DNA from: Promethearchaeia archaeon | Lineage (GTDB): Archaea > Asgardarchaeota > Lokiarchaeia > Sigyniarchaeales > SOKP01 | Direction of reading: 5' to 3' | Assembly (NCBI GenBank): GCA_029856145.1 | Contig: JAHQWK010000008.1 | Span: 1 to 64,000, forward strand | DNA length: 64,000 nt | Shown: in pieces, positions 28,201 through 43,200 of the stretch | How the letters are laid out: every line of letters begins with the position of its first letter | Numbering within the stretch: the stretch's first letter is position 1 | Notes under the pieces: model-generated | Seen by the model: the letters and a program-made list of their open reading frames with translations, nothing else | Database searches by the model: none | What the model was told of the DNA's origin: nothing | Translations under genes and position numbers: made by a program

Positions 28201-31200
28201 ATTATTTCAATATTTCAGACTATCTGAATCTTACAGAAGGAGATGAGTTTTTATTCTGGTTTGTGATTGAAGATGGGTTAGAAAATACGCTCCACTCACA
28301 TAAAATGAGGGGTGTTTTTGATAATACTATGACACAAGATCCTGTTGACCAGAATGTGTTTGAATGGTTCTTAGGTACTAACTCAACCGGTTCTGGGATG
28401 TTTATTTTCGGTTCTGATAACTATCTTGATAGTACAATTCAAGTAAATGTAAGCTCAGTAGTGCCTACTTTCTTAGGTGAAGTTGATATCGGTAGAATTA
28501 TGCTTTACGGTTCAAATGATACGACTACATGGCAATATCTCGGAAGGGCATATTTCACTGGTGAAGAAAATATGTGGAATTATTATTGGGACTATGATCC
28601 AGTAAATATTATTCCATCTGAGAATTATAATATAAAAGCACTTCTCTTTGACAGAGCAGGTAACTATTTAGCTCATTCGCATGCTCTTAAATTATATGAT
28701 TATAGAACCATTACTCTTTTAACTGAACTTGTGTTTGGTCATATTTTTGAATATAACTCTTCAGCCCTTACAAATGAAAATGAAATTGAAGGGGTGATAG
28801 AAGATCTCTTCGGTTCTACTGATTTGTGGGATTTAATTGCACAATTTTACGATCCTTTACGAAAAGAATGGGTTCCCATGACAACCAATCCAGCTACCAT
28901 CCTCTCAAATGGCAGTTATTCAATAACGTGGGATATAAACGAAGATGACGAATTTAAAGCTTCCATGTATGACTTCACTTACGAATATTTGCCACTACAA
29001 GTCGTATCTCCTGTAAGTTCAGATTTATGGGGATCATGGGGATTATTTGGTGACAATACTGAATGGCAACCTATAATTATTTCAGAGACAAGTTCTAATG
29101 TAGACATTACCATTTTCGAATTTAGTAATACTACAGGCTGGCAGGTTGATAGCGCTCTTAGCACGGAGGCTGTAATACCATCAATAGAAGGACAAGTGTT
29201 TAAATTATGGGATATCAATAATAATGATAAATACGAGATAATTCGTATATCTTCCTCTCAGATAGATGTTATTTACTTTAACAGCACTTCAGAATGGGTT
29301 ATAAAACAAAATGTAACTGGCTTATCTGAATATTCATATTATGCATTTGATATTGAGTATGAAGGAAAAACATCAAATACTCTGCTAACTGTAATCCAAA
29401 AGGATTCCACACAAGCCTTCTCCATATGGAAATATGAGTTTGAGACGAATTACGACCTTACTCACCTTGATCATTGCGATGCTCCACTTAATTTCATCCC
29501 TTCAGCAATTAAAATCGTAAATGACTTTTCTGCTTCCGATAGGAAAGCCATATTAGTTAGCGGATTAATTGAAGATTCATATTATTCCCAGTTATTTGAA
29601 TATGATTTTAATTTGGACATTAGAAATGTTCTTGTTAACGCTATTTTAGGAGAAGTCGTAGTAGTTGAATATGATGAGATAAGTGGTATAGATACAATAA
29701 TCCTTGGAATTACCCGTAGTGCTGTTGGTAAAAAGGATGCAGTTGTAACCCTACGAAGAAAATCCGGTACAGAAAAATGGGTAAACTTTGAAGTTTCTGG
29801 GTTTGATGATGTTCGGTTTGAGATTTTAGATTTAATCACCATCGCAGATAATAATTTACGCAAGCTTATAATCGGTTCGAAGACGGGAATCTATCAGACT
29901 AGAATTACATTTGAAGAAGATACCACTGAAATCACCAGTCCTATTTGTTATACTTTTACAACCTTTTCAAAGGGAGAATTAAGTCCCATTTATTATCCTG
30001 AAATTGAAGTAACACAACTTCCACTCCAAAAGCCTATTCATAAGGTAAACTATATATATTATAAAGTTTCTGGAAGTTCTCAATGGCAAATTTTAGAAAG
30101 AAGTAACTTTAGATATTCACGAAATAGTATTCTCATTGATCTGTTATCTATATGGTCTAATTTGGAATATATTAAGATAGTGTACTCTTATGAATCGTTT
30201 GTAAGTGAAGAGCGCACTGCAATCGACCCCTCATTTCAATCATATCATGGGGTTTCCGACACTCAGACGATATCTGCTTCTGCTATGTTCTTTGACGAGA
30301 CTGCACTTCCATTCTTATGGTATAATCCCGCAACAATATCAAATCTTAATTATCTACCTAATAGTATGACCTATCAATATACTCCAGTAATTTCTGGATT
30401 AGGCAATAAAGTATTTTATCCAACCATCCGATCTGAAGTTGGTTCTGAATATAGTAATATGCCTGAGCTAGAAAATAGTCTAATTTACTATGGGGATTCA
30501 TACGATTCTGGCCAGCTTTCCCAATACCTCAATTCAAAGGACGATTATTATGAAGAGACTATGTTCGGAGGGAACTATGAGAATAATTATATCGACCAGC
30601 TATGGTTATCCAATCCATACATCAGTGAAAATTTCAATTTTACGGATATGTACTATTCTCAAATTCACGATGATTCAAGCACTTCAGGACTCTATAATTA
30701 TTATGATACTGCTCAACAAGTATTAGTAAGAAATCGCTTAACAGACATTTCTCCTTATAATGCAAGTTATGCCCTTATCTATGATTCGGGTTCACTCCCT
30801 ACTTCAATGACTCGGTATAATCTATCGACAGTTGACTACGGCACTTTAGGAGGTTGGAACACAGGGGGAGAAGTGCTTTATACTCAAGTCAACGATACTA
30901 ACTATTATGAGATGGAAAGTGAACATTATGATAGTGGACCTCCATGGTATTTAATAGATATTGAGACATTACATGCTTATTTCAAAATTGTTGGCGGGTA
31001 TGGGGGAGGTGATTATTACATTTCATGCTATATTGAGACAGAAGGAACAACAAACGCTAAATTAAAGGTTAACTATGACACCTTAGAATCTGGAGCGGTA
31101 ATTGATATCAAAGATGCATATATCCAAAATGTGAATTCAATATATTACAGTTTTGAAGAGGATGAGCCTCATGATACAATAACTGCAAAAGTGTATTATT

Positions 31201-34200
31201 TCAAGGTAGAAAAGGTATCTTCGGATAGCCCTGCAGTTCAAGGCGCCTCTATGGAGGAACTTGAGGATGTCCTTTTAGATTGGGACCAATATATTTCCAC
31301 TTATAAGGATGAATATGGAATCTTTGGCTTCGAATACACCTATGAACTTCCTGTCGTAAGTAGAGAATCTTTACAATCGCTCCAATTAGCTTTTGATGCC
31401 ACATTATCCTCGACCTCATTTGTTCAAGAATATCCTCTATCTATCCAATTATATAACTTCGAAACCAGTCAATGGGAGAGTATTCCTCTAGCGGCCTTAG
31501 ACGGAATTTATACATATAATGATGATAAATTAGATTATGATTTCTGGAGGTGGACTCCTAATAATGAATCAACAGATTCTATGGTTAAATTTGAGGTTGG
31601 TGAAATCACATTAGATGACACCATTGACCAAAGTGAAAGTGAATCGATCACTTTCGAAAATATTTATAACAATCCTGTAGTGGTTGCCTATATTAAATCA
31701 CGTGATAACGACGAATCTGTAGATGTGCGTGTAAAGGACGTTACCTCAACTGGTTGTACCATCTTTATGGAAGAGCCAGATAACGGAGCTCATTCAAGTG
31801 GCGAATCAGTAGGATATATGGTTATTGAAGCAGGTGAATGGGAATTCCCAGACGGGACTGAAATTAAAGCTGGAACGGTCAGTACTGACATTGATCATTA
31901 TTATGGGGGATCAACTACAGTAGGAGTTCAAGTAAGTTTTGATACTGCATTTAGTGCAACTCCAGTTATTTTACACACGTTAAACACTTATGAAAATGGA
32001 GCATTTAAATCTACAGCTTCTCATACAATTTCTTCTAGTTCCTTTAAAGTATGTCAAGAAACCGCAGAGACAGGTATTTCTACAAGCACAGAGACGATTG
32101 GTTGGATTGCAATTGAATCAGGAAAAACAGGAACATTCCAAGGTGTCAAATATGAAACGGGAAGAGGAAATGATGGAAATAAAGATGGCTTTGATGACGA
32201 TGGTCACACATTTACATTCTCTCAATCATTTAGTTCTGCTCCCATAATTATTACCAAACAGAATTCATTAAACGCTGGCAATGGCGCATGGGCTCGTTCT
32301 TATGGCACTCTTTCTTCAAGCTCTCATATTACATGTTCCGAGGAAGATCAAGTAGGGGATTCAGAACGTAGTCATAATGATGAGACCTTTGGATTTATAG
32401 CATTTGAAGAATCTTTATACTCCATAGGATCTACAGATGATCGATTTAGGCCAATATGGGGAACTCAAAATGTTGAAAGTATTAATACAGTATCCTATGG
32501 TCAGACTTTTCCAAGTAGTATAGATAACGACGGAAATCTTGTTATCGATAATTCTCTAAAACAAGGAGCAAATTTTCTGGTCAATACAAAAGATAATAGT
32601 TCCGTAAATAACTTTTTTTCAGATAGTTATAAATTCTTAACATTTGATACTTCTGGATATGATGCAAGTAAGTATCAGTTAAAAAATATCATTATTAATA
32701 TTACAAATTTCTACACCTCTGCAAGCGACTTTCCCTCTTACCAAGATTCACAGAGTTTTGCACTCAAGAACTTTTATGAGGAATTTTTAAATGATCTTCA
32801 CGAGTTTAAGATTCGCGTTATAACGCAAAAAGAAAATGCTCAAGATGAAGATGCGTTAGCTTATCTCTGTATTGGCGATTTTAATACATACACTCAAACT
32901 ACAACTAATTATTTGAATTATGAAGAGTTTGAGTCGAATGCTATTCAAGGATACCATGTAAGCGATAAATTAGAGTTTACAGAAGATGGTATACAGTTAA
33001 GTGGGATGAGCGGGTTTAACACTAAAGACGCTCCTGAGACTCAGAAATTTAGAGATAATTTCCAGACATCCACATGGAACTTACTAGGCGCATCCGAACC
33101 AGATATCATCTTTACAGAATCAATTGAGCAGGATGCGATGACACGTTCCTTACATCCAAATTCGAATTATAATAGTCAAGAGTTCGATTTATCTTCATTT
33201 AAAATTTCAAATCCTTTTACCTATTGCTTATGGCAGGATACCATAATTAAAGGAACAGAGATCGCCTCATATCCAGATGATACTCGATATGATGATATTA
33301 CATATCAAATATATGGTGCAAATCTATACGGAAGTAATTATGAAATACAAGTTCAGGATAATTATGATTTTGAAGGGGCTAAAACATGGGATCTTGAATA
33401 TCTTATGTTTACTGATATAAATGTCGATTCTATTAAGCTTTATTCTGATTCTGGCACTATTGATGAGACTATTAATGGTAATACATTAAGTGGTACAGCA
33501 CGTGTAGAAGATTTGAAAGAATTATATATTAGCACTACTGACAACTTAGATCATGAGATATCTGTAGATCTTCTGATTTATACAACCGTAGTGGAAGAAT
33601 ATGAGACGTATATTGAAACTCAATCATTTAACTACAATTATTTAACATCGGGTAATAATGATATGCGTGAACTTATCGTTACACGTCCTTCAAGCTTAGT
33701 CTATCAAGGCCCATATATTTATGTATATTCAACTGGAGGTTTTGATGAAACTATTGTTACTTGGAATAGCCGCCCAGCAACTTATGATCTTCTATCACAA
33801 GCAGAGGGTTTGGACGATAGCACTCCTATTACATTCCCAATTAACTTAGGGAAGATTACTGAGAATAATTACTTCAAGATTGATGCTACAGATGGAGGGA
33901 TTGATTATTATAACGATCCTCCCGTAAGATTCACAATAGGCAAAAAACATCAAGAAGGAAGCTTAATGTACATGCAAACCAACATTACTGAAACGCTTAA
34001 GCTTAAGAGCGCTGTCTATCCTTCAAGTACCATAATAACAAAAAACGATCAAATTGTCATTGATTGCAAGGCAGCTACAAATAGTGAAGTTATATTGACT
34101 CTATTTAGTGAGGGTGAGTTTGTGCGTAATTTCACTGTTATAGAGCAAGGAAATCAAGATTACTCTTCACAAATTTTAGTATTTACGACAAATGAGACTA

Positions 34201-37200
34201 TTCAGTTCGATCAATTACAATTTACTAGTACACTTGGAAAAGAACAGTATTTTGTCGTTCATTCGATTGATGTGATTGCCGGAGCAAGTGTTATTGATGC
34301 TAAATTATGGACCTATGACTTTACTGGGCGAAATTTATATTCATCTAATACTGTAGAGGAAACTTCATCTAATTTTGCTCTTTTTCAAGATAATTTGTAT
34401 TATAACCTAACTTCGGGCTGGATTAATGATCAATATGAAATCCAAATTGAGTTCGAATTTATACTTCCAGAATCAGAAATGACTGATGTCGATAAAATTG
34501 ATATTAATTTAGTAGGAACGGGGACTGGCGTTTCATTAGGAGGTGCTAAATTTAAATATTTGAATTTAGCGACAGGTCCATATGAGAAAATTGAGTATAC
34601 AAACACAGGTGACACTTACACATTCTCAATCGATAATGTTCAAAAGATATTTGATAGCAGTAGTGCCACATATCAAGTTCACTTCTTAATAACTTTAGGT
34701 TCTTCTGATATTTTCACAGTTCATATAGATAGTGTTAATGCAATTACATATAAGGAGTGGTCTGCTCAACATGATTTATACAGAGCTTCATTTGTGTTTG
34801 AAAGGATACATAGCAATAATAACGCTAGTGTAACCATTGCCGTAAGTGATGAGATTTCATTGACCATAGAAGATTCAAAATTGTATATAAACGGTTATGA
34901 TAACATTATGTCTTTCTATTATAATTGTACTGAACAGCAATGGCACGCATATTTAAATGAAGAAACTACTGATTTACTGGTCAATGCAACAGAGAGTGAA
35001 CCTACACCAAAATTACGCATAGAATCCAACTACAATTCTACCAGTTACGGTATTATTGTAAAATCAATTGAATCGCAATATTATAAGAGAGTTCGCGATT
35101 CTGCTGATTTCGAAGAATATAAATCTGTCCTTGCGAGTTATAGAGCAGTCCAAGGACACGGAGAGGTAATAGAGCTTGATTCCCGAGATGCCAATATAAC
35201 CCCTGAGAACACCTTTGCTCAAGTATGTGCTGATGTTGATATTATATATTCTTTTCATGATGATATGCAAGAAGAAAATATTTTTTCATATGAATTAATA
35301 CCCACTTTTAGTTCAAGTTCTTTTGATAATCTAACTTCAGTAGTATATGATGAGACTGGGTTTATTTTTAGTTCCGTATCTGATCTTACAATCTACAATG
35401 TAACTTCTGTTGATGGTGATGTTACTAAGACATCTGGAGATTTATCAGATTTAAATGAAAAAGATGATTATAATTGGGTTAAATTTGATTCAGCATGGAA
35501 TACTGAAAGGTATGATAACTCCCCTGAATTTTATAAAACCCCCTCTGGAGCTTCCGGCTCTCCTTCAGAACCCGATGATTGGGATATTAGGGACGAGGGC
35601 ACCTGTAGAGAATATACTGTTATTTCTGGAACATCTTCTGTAAAAGCAGAAGATATATTTTCTTTTAATGGTCTACCAAGTTGGGCAGGTTCAGCAAAAG
35701 ATAAAGAAATTGAAGTGAAAATTTGGTGGGATGACAGTATCGGAGCTACTTTGAAATATTGTAAACTTTATGTTATGGATTGGGGTGATCCTTATGACAC
35801 TGATGACACCTATGTAGAAAAAGCTAGCTTTTACGAAGCTCAATGGGATACTAGGACTATTTCTCTTGCATCGGGCAATATTAATAGATGGCTTGATTAT
35901 AATACAAAACTCTATCAGACAAAAATCAAAATTGAAACGTATGTTGAAGCCAGTCTTCTCCCTGCACTGGATGTAAATATCGAATACCTTTATTTAGATT
36001 TTAAAAAAGATGATAAAGATACTTCTGCCGTTGAGTTTGAGTTTGACGATCTCATAAACGGAGAAAATGATTTCTATGTCTATTTTAGGGGGAAGACTGA
36101 CGGCTTAGACTTTACATCTAAATTACTCATCGACGGTGTGGAAAAACTTTCCTTCAACAACACTTTTGAAGAATATGCGGGATTTGTTAGTGATGTTGAT
36201 TCTATTAAAGTATGGATTGCTGATGATGGAGAAATCTATCACCCCTCATTAGATAACAGAGAAGTCATTTTGGATTATCTGGTGGTAAAATGGGTAAATG
36301 AAGATATCAATTTTACTGTGTATAATAAGGATTCAATCTTGCTTAATTCTTCACTTTCCCATACACAAGCAAGCTCAACTCCAATTGATAGAGGGTTTGT
36401 TGAATATAATCAATATTTTGGGAAAAACACTCTTCATTTCACGCTTAAAAATAGTATCCAGACACCAATTTTTGGGAGGAATAACAGCTTAATTTATGCA
36501 GATCTTGACCTTACCGATTTAGACCTTGATTTCACTCTCTTTCCAGACGAATCCTACGAAGATTTTCCTACAGAACATCAGAACGTAGAAGGAAAGAATT
36601 CAACTCAATATAATACAGATATTCTTAAAGATTATAACGAATACAGTAATAGCAGATTCAAGAACTCCGCTATAGACGATATTCAAATCCCTTTAATGAC
36701 TCCTATTGAGATGGATTTTGGAGATATTAACCTTGATGATTTTTCTGATATTGATTTAGAAATAGTTTTAGATTATGGCCTTGCACTTCAGAATAGAGCG
36801 AAAAATAGCGAGTGGAGTTGGAGGTTCAGGTTAATTTATTATAATTATACTTCAGGGGCTTGGGAAGACTTTAAAGGGCTTTTAAGAGCAAAAAACATGG
36901 GATATGAACGTTCCGTATGGGATCCTTCAAAGAACTTTGCAATGTACCTTCAAAATCCAGAAGTGAATGATTTCATTCCTATTTTAGATGATAACGACAT
37001 TCAGCTAAAGAATCCAATTCTCATTGACAGTATTACCAACGACACATTATCGGATGGAATATTCAAATTGGCGTTTGTATCCTATATTTTACCTGGTAAT
37101 CTATCCATTATGGGTGAGATTTACCAAGGCGAATGTTTCTCATATGAACGTGAAGACCCACTAGTTCCTATTAGTATTTCCCAGACGGTGAATATGCTTG

Positions 37201-40200
37201 AATGTATTCTTATAAGTGAATCTAGAGAAATAATATATCCTGAATCATCTGTAGTTGTTAACTTAGAATTAAATGAGAATTTAAAAGCTAATTTAAGCTC
37301 CATTTCCAATTTAGGAGAAATTGTTGCGGTAAAAGGGAGATATATTGATAATAAAGAGATTTTATACGAATATCCAATTCATTCCTATTGGGTCACTGCT
37401 GAAGACGAGCTTGCTTTTAATTCTCCAATGAAATACTTGTTTACTAATGTTACTATTGAGTATGTACCTCAACTTGCTCTTAATTATAACGCTACTGACG
37501 GATATTGGTATTTACCCAATAATGTATTTATAGCAAGTAGGAACTTTAGTCAACCGTTCTTTGTGAGTTCCTTATGCGTAAATAATACCTTCTACGGCAC
37601 ATATATCCATCCAGATGTGGACGTGGGATACACAGTCGGATTTTTAGGTAATCGAACGTATGTGAAATTTGCTGAAAATATTCACCCAGATTCCACAGTA
37701 AAAGGGGCAGTTCATTTTGCTAAAGTTGGATATAAATATCTCTATAAATTCTCCTTAAAAGATGAGCTATTATACTCCTATAATATATTAAATGAAGATA
37801 CTCCGTTAATTGACGGTATATTCCATATAGAACTCAATGCGGGATTTAAGGATGTAATTTATTCTGAGCTCTCCCAAGTTGCCTGTGAAGATTATCAATT
37901 ATTTATTAATATCACTCGTGTTGATACTTACACCGGTGAGACAAGATCTATCGGGTATTCCAGCATTGAATTAGACAGTAGTCTATTAGGGTATCATCTA
38001 TATAATTTAGATGTTAGCTTAGATGAATTTACCTTTGTTTCTAATGGAAGAGATCTACTAAAAGAAGCAATTACTCGAGGAACACATTATGATTTACAGG
38101 TTACTCTAGAAAGTTCTATTAGTAATTGTATTGTTGATGGTCATTTATTCAAAGGGATGTATGCTCATGAACTTCTTATTGCAAGTTTTGAAATAAAGAC
38201 AGAAGAATCAGAAATGAAATTTAATGGAGACCAAGTACAAACTCCGTATATCCCAATACCTCAAAAGAGTATCATTCTTGCCAGATTAGATACCGCGATG
38301 TACCAATTTAGCGATTTGGATTATAGTTTCGATTTTCTTATTGACGCTATCCGTACTGAAAAATACGCCCTTTATGAGAATATAGATTATATTTTTGATT
38401 CAAGCCAAAGCACAATTATCTTAATAGGCGAGTATAGAGATTATTCTGGGTATCTTTTTGCGGATATAACCTATAAAGCATTTGAATGGAAAGAAGGTTC
38501 TGTTTCGAGTCTGGAACCTATAACACTTACATTTGATAACGATTATGGCAGAAATATTTCAAAATTCTTAGAATTTTCCTTACAATATAATTTAATCCCT
38601 GGATATGAGTTAGAAAAAGTTGACTATACCTCTGGAAGATTAGTGCTGGCAAATGAAGAAAAAAGTTCTGCGTTAATGAATATCTATTTATATAACTTTA
38701 ATGATAATAAATGGGATAAAATTGAGTTTGTTGTATATGACGACTATACGGGAACAAATACCTTCTCGTATGTTGTCGATAGAAACTTTATCACATTTGA
38801 GGATTACTTTAATAAAACAACGGGAGATGAATTTGAAGTTAAAGCTGTTCTTGCCGTAGAAGAGGTTATAGGTGATTATTTTGTATCGCAAGCAAGTTTC
38901 GGGATCACCTCTATTAACGCAAGTATCTATTATGATACTCCTGATACGGAACATACTATAAACCCAGAAATTGAATTTGATGTTGACCTTACCGAATTCT
39001 TTACAGGTGACTCTAAATATTTAGAACAAATAAAAGTAGATTTACAATTTTCAGGAGAGATTGAATTTGATTCCGCTTTTATCTTCTCTCAATATGCTTT
39101 GTTAGAAGAAAATTATAATTTTTATATAAGAAATAAATATCTCGATTTTGAACAGTTTACATTAGAAGATAATACAATTATTCTTTCACGAGAAGAAATT
39201 AATCGCCTAATATTCCATGATATTGAAAATGAAAAATATTACTTACGTGCAAAATTAGAGTATGATTGGACCTGTATTCTTGAGATGAATCTTGGAAGTA
39301 ATTCTAGACTTGAAATTGTTTCTACTCTCAACTTAATTAAATATGATCTATCAGCTTCCTACACTTCATACGAGACCACAAGAATTTCAGCTCAAGAAAT
39401 TGATACTCCGTATGATCTCTGCGAGATAATTGCTCCAGACTATATTGAGACTGATTCAGGTATTTCTGTTTTAGAGAGCGATAATGAAATTGATATTGGT
39501 ATTTTTGGAGGTTTTCTAAGAAATGCAAATACACGACAGAGGTTAATGGTAAGACAGCAATTATATTATACATTCAATGAAAGTACTTCTGGACCACAAG
39601 CGATTTTATTAGATCAAGAATACACCGATGCGATTTTACGGTTTTTGATTCCGCTTGGATATTTAGAGCAGCCATATACTTATTTGATAAATAAGACATA
39701 TTTTACTTTTATAACTGATTTTGAGGTTATAGATGTAAAACTATACCGTTATAATGGTGTTTCAGACGTATTTGTGGCAAATATGACTCCTCATTCAACA
39801 AAAGTAGGTATATTTGAATATACATGGGACGACGTTGAAGGGGATACTGAAACAACTTCTGGTGATACAGTGGAGCTCATGTTCCTCTTAACTGATGTTT
39901 TTGAAAACACTGGAAGTTATCGTTATAATTTTACAACCGATTTCAATCCACCTAATCCAGAAATTTCAATAGGAGACGGTTCAGAAAGTTTTGAAGATTG
40001 TACGGCAGATCCTACCACATCTCTTACGTTTACTCATACTGAGGAAGGATTATACACCGAATATTATAGAATTATTGATAATATGTTAGGTAGTACAACC
40101 GATTGGATTAAATTTAACTCAACTGAGCTTCTTATTTTAGATGATTTAGCTATTCTACCAGAGAACTTTACAATTGAATATAACGTTATCGATGCTGCGG

Positions 40201-43200
40201 GAAATGAGAATATTACTTCAATTTATAATTATAATTATCAATACATCACATTTTCAAGGGAAAAATCAATTACCCTTACCGACGATACTATTGATTTGAA
40301 CGGATTTTCTAATAGAGAGATTTCCTTTACCGATACAGGACAGTTTAATAACAGCCAGAATTTAGATGTCTATATTAACGGATTTAGATATGGTACTGCC
40401 TACTTAGATTCTGGCTCATATAGGCTTTCATTCGGCAACGAGAATTCTAAAGAGACTTTGATTGCTTACTCCGACTCATTACTGTCAGACTACATTTATT
40501 CTAATATCAATCCTCTCAACCATATCAGTTGGGAAGTTAGAGAAGATGAATACTATGCTATAGTGAAACATGTGCTTGTGGATAGCGATATTGTCATCAC
40601 CAATCCTCTTACTTATAATATTACGACTGAATTTGAATTGGAACACCTTTATAACAGAGGTTTTGGATTGTCAGACTATATGAGGATAAAGCAAGTATAT
40701 TATATCAACGCTTCAGACGGTAGTAAGATTCCTCTCACTTTAGGTCCTGATTTTATCGTCTATGAGGAAACTGGAATTGTAGATTTCCCAGAGTATTCAG
40801 TTGTCTATAATTTATATGAGAGCATAAGTGAGGTTAAGGATGGAATCATTTATTTCGAGTATGACGCCTCTCCTTTTGCTGACCAATTACGACTTTCGAA
40901 TGCAGATGGTTTTTTCATCAACTTTACCATGCCTTCAGTGTATTATGAACATACAACAATCGAGAAACTTGTTATTAGTTTAAACGATTTTGCCGGCAAT
41001 TCTTTTGCAAAAGTCTATTATGATATTGATTTACGGCAATACTTCTTAGATAATGTAAAAGGTCAATATGAAGAAGATATTTTTGGTCTAGGTAAAATGA
41101 TGACCATTCCGTTATATATTGATCTGAATGAAATTGCAATTTCCAATATTGATAAACAATTTGATCTTAAATTATTAAAATCTGTTTCCATAACAGTTTC
41201 TGATCATGAAAGATGGCCAGGTTCATTTATTCAAAATTTTGAAAATTATTCTGTTATGAACTTACCTTATCAACGTATAGGAGTTAAAGATATCAAACTA
41301 TATAATTTGATTAGTGATACCATTGAAGCAGATGAACAAGGATATGTAAGCGCCTCTATTATGTTTAGAGCTTCCGATTATTATAATCTCTTTGCTGAAG
41401 CTGAGTTTAATATTAAGAAGCTTGATATTGAGTTTACAAACACTAAAGCTTACGCATATAACCAAGAGATTGACACTTCAGTTGATATGGAATATTCTGA
41501 TTTCATTGAGTTAAATTACCGTTGGAACAATTCTTTAGCTCAAGTATTGCTCAATGATATTGTATATTTGCCTGTGTCTATGATTAATGCCACTTCAGGA
41601 GAAGAACTTGGATATAGTACAGCAAATTGGATAACAAAATTTGATTATGATTCTTTATCAAATTATCTCACAAAATACTATTACTCGAAATTTGAAGTAC
41701 CAAAAACATTAGGCGAAATTGATATTTCCTTTAGCTCTCCGGGCACATCTCTTTTCAATATTACTTTCATAGATGCGCCTACAATTGCTTTAAATGTTAC
41801 TCAAGAATCTCTATCCACAGATCCTATTTATCTTCCAGAGACAGATTATGAGCTTGAGTACGGTCATACCTTATTACTTGAGGGAGCTATACTTGACAAC
41901 GATGAGTATTTAGTAGAAGATAAGGTATATAATTATAAGTATCAAGAAGCACTTGACGGAAAGACAACTCACGCCCTTGACATAGTCTCTCCTTATGGAG
42001 ATCCTGATTTTATTGATAGGGAAGAATTTGCAATTTATTATGTAAATGATGAATTAAAGATCCTTCCATTATTTTCAACGTTAAACGGTCGATATTTCAC
42101 AAATAAGACAATTTTAGATTATAATGAAGATCCCACTATAAGTTACATAGATAATTCATTTGTGCTCAATATTTACTGGAGAAAGAACTCTACAAATTTT
42201 ATTCATTATGATACGAATCTATTAATTACCCATAAAGTTGTCAATGGAAAACCAATTTCTCCAATTTCCTATAGCTCTCTTGATTCATTTGGAAACGATA
42301 AGCAGCAGAACCTAATGGAGATCCCTTTCGCGCGATATGATATGCTTACGAAGAACTGGGTTACTCAAGATACCTTCACTCAACAATTCCGTATTGATAA
42401 AGTGTTGCTTTTTGAGGATGTTGAGAGTTCTGGTACTACTATTAGGGGTCCTTCTTTCGAGGTCGGACAGAATAATATTACTACAGGGATTATCGATATC
42501 GGAGATATATATGAAAATAAAACCGATTCTGAAATATTTGAATTAGTAGATGAGGAAGAATATTCATGGTTAATTAATACGAATGGAGAACTTGTGGTTT
42601 CTGGATTGCCTTATGTATCAGGAGACACCTTCAAAATTTCATATTATGCATATTATCCTGTAGCAATACCCCACTCTCTAAACAGCCCAAGCTCTTCCAT
42701 CGTGTATATCAAAGTAATAAACAACTCAGGATATGAGTTTGAATTCGCTTTAAATACCGATTATAAGTTTTCTGAAGATGGGTATTCTGTGTATTTTCTC
42801 GATTTATACAACTCAATTATTAAAAGTGGTAATTTCTCTATTTTTAATACATTTGAGGTTAAATATACTGCCCCACTTACACGAAAAGTTGATTTATCTA
42901 CCAATATTTTATTGATGCTTCAAGATAATCTTGGCAATGATATTCCTATTGATGTTATTCCTATTGATAACTTAGGATTCTTTGAATATGAACAAGTTCT
43001 TCGAGAAGATAGCCCACTCTCGATCCCTCTTGGTGGGGGCAAGAAGCTTGTTCATATGCTCTTATCTTATTTACCATTAAGTGTCCATAACAAATCTTCT
43101 GGTACTTCCATTTCCATATCATATTCCGATCCTGAGTTCGGAAATATTTATCCATATATAGAGAGTAATAGTTGGGCAAAACCAATAACCATACTTACCA

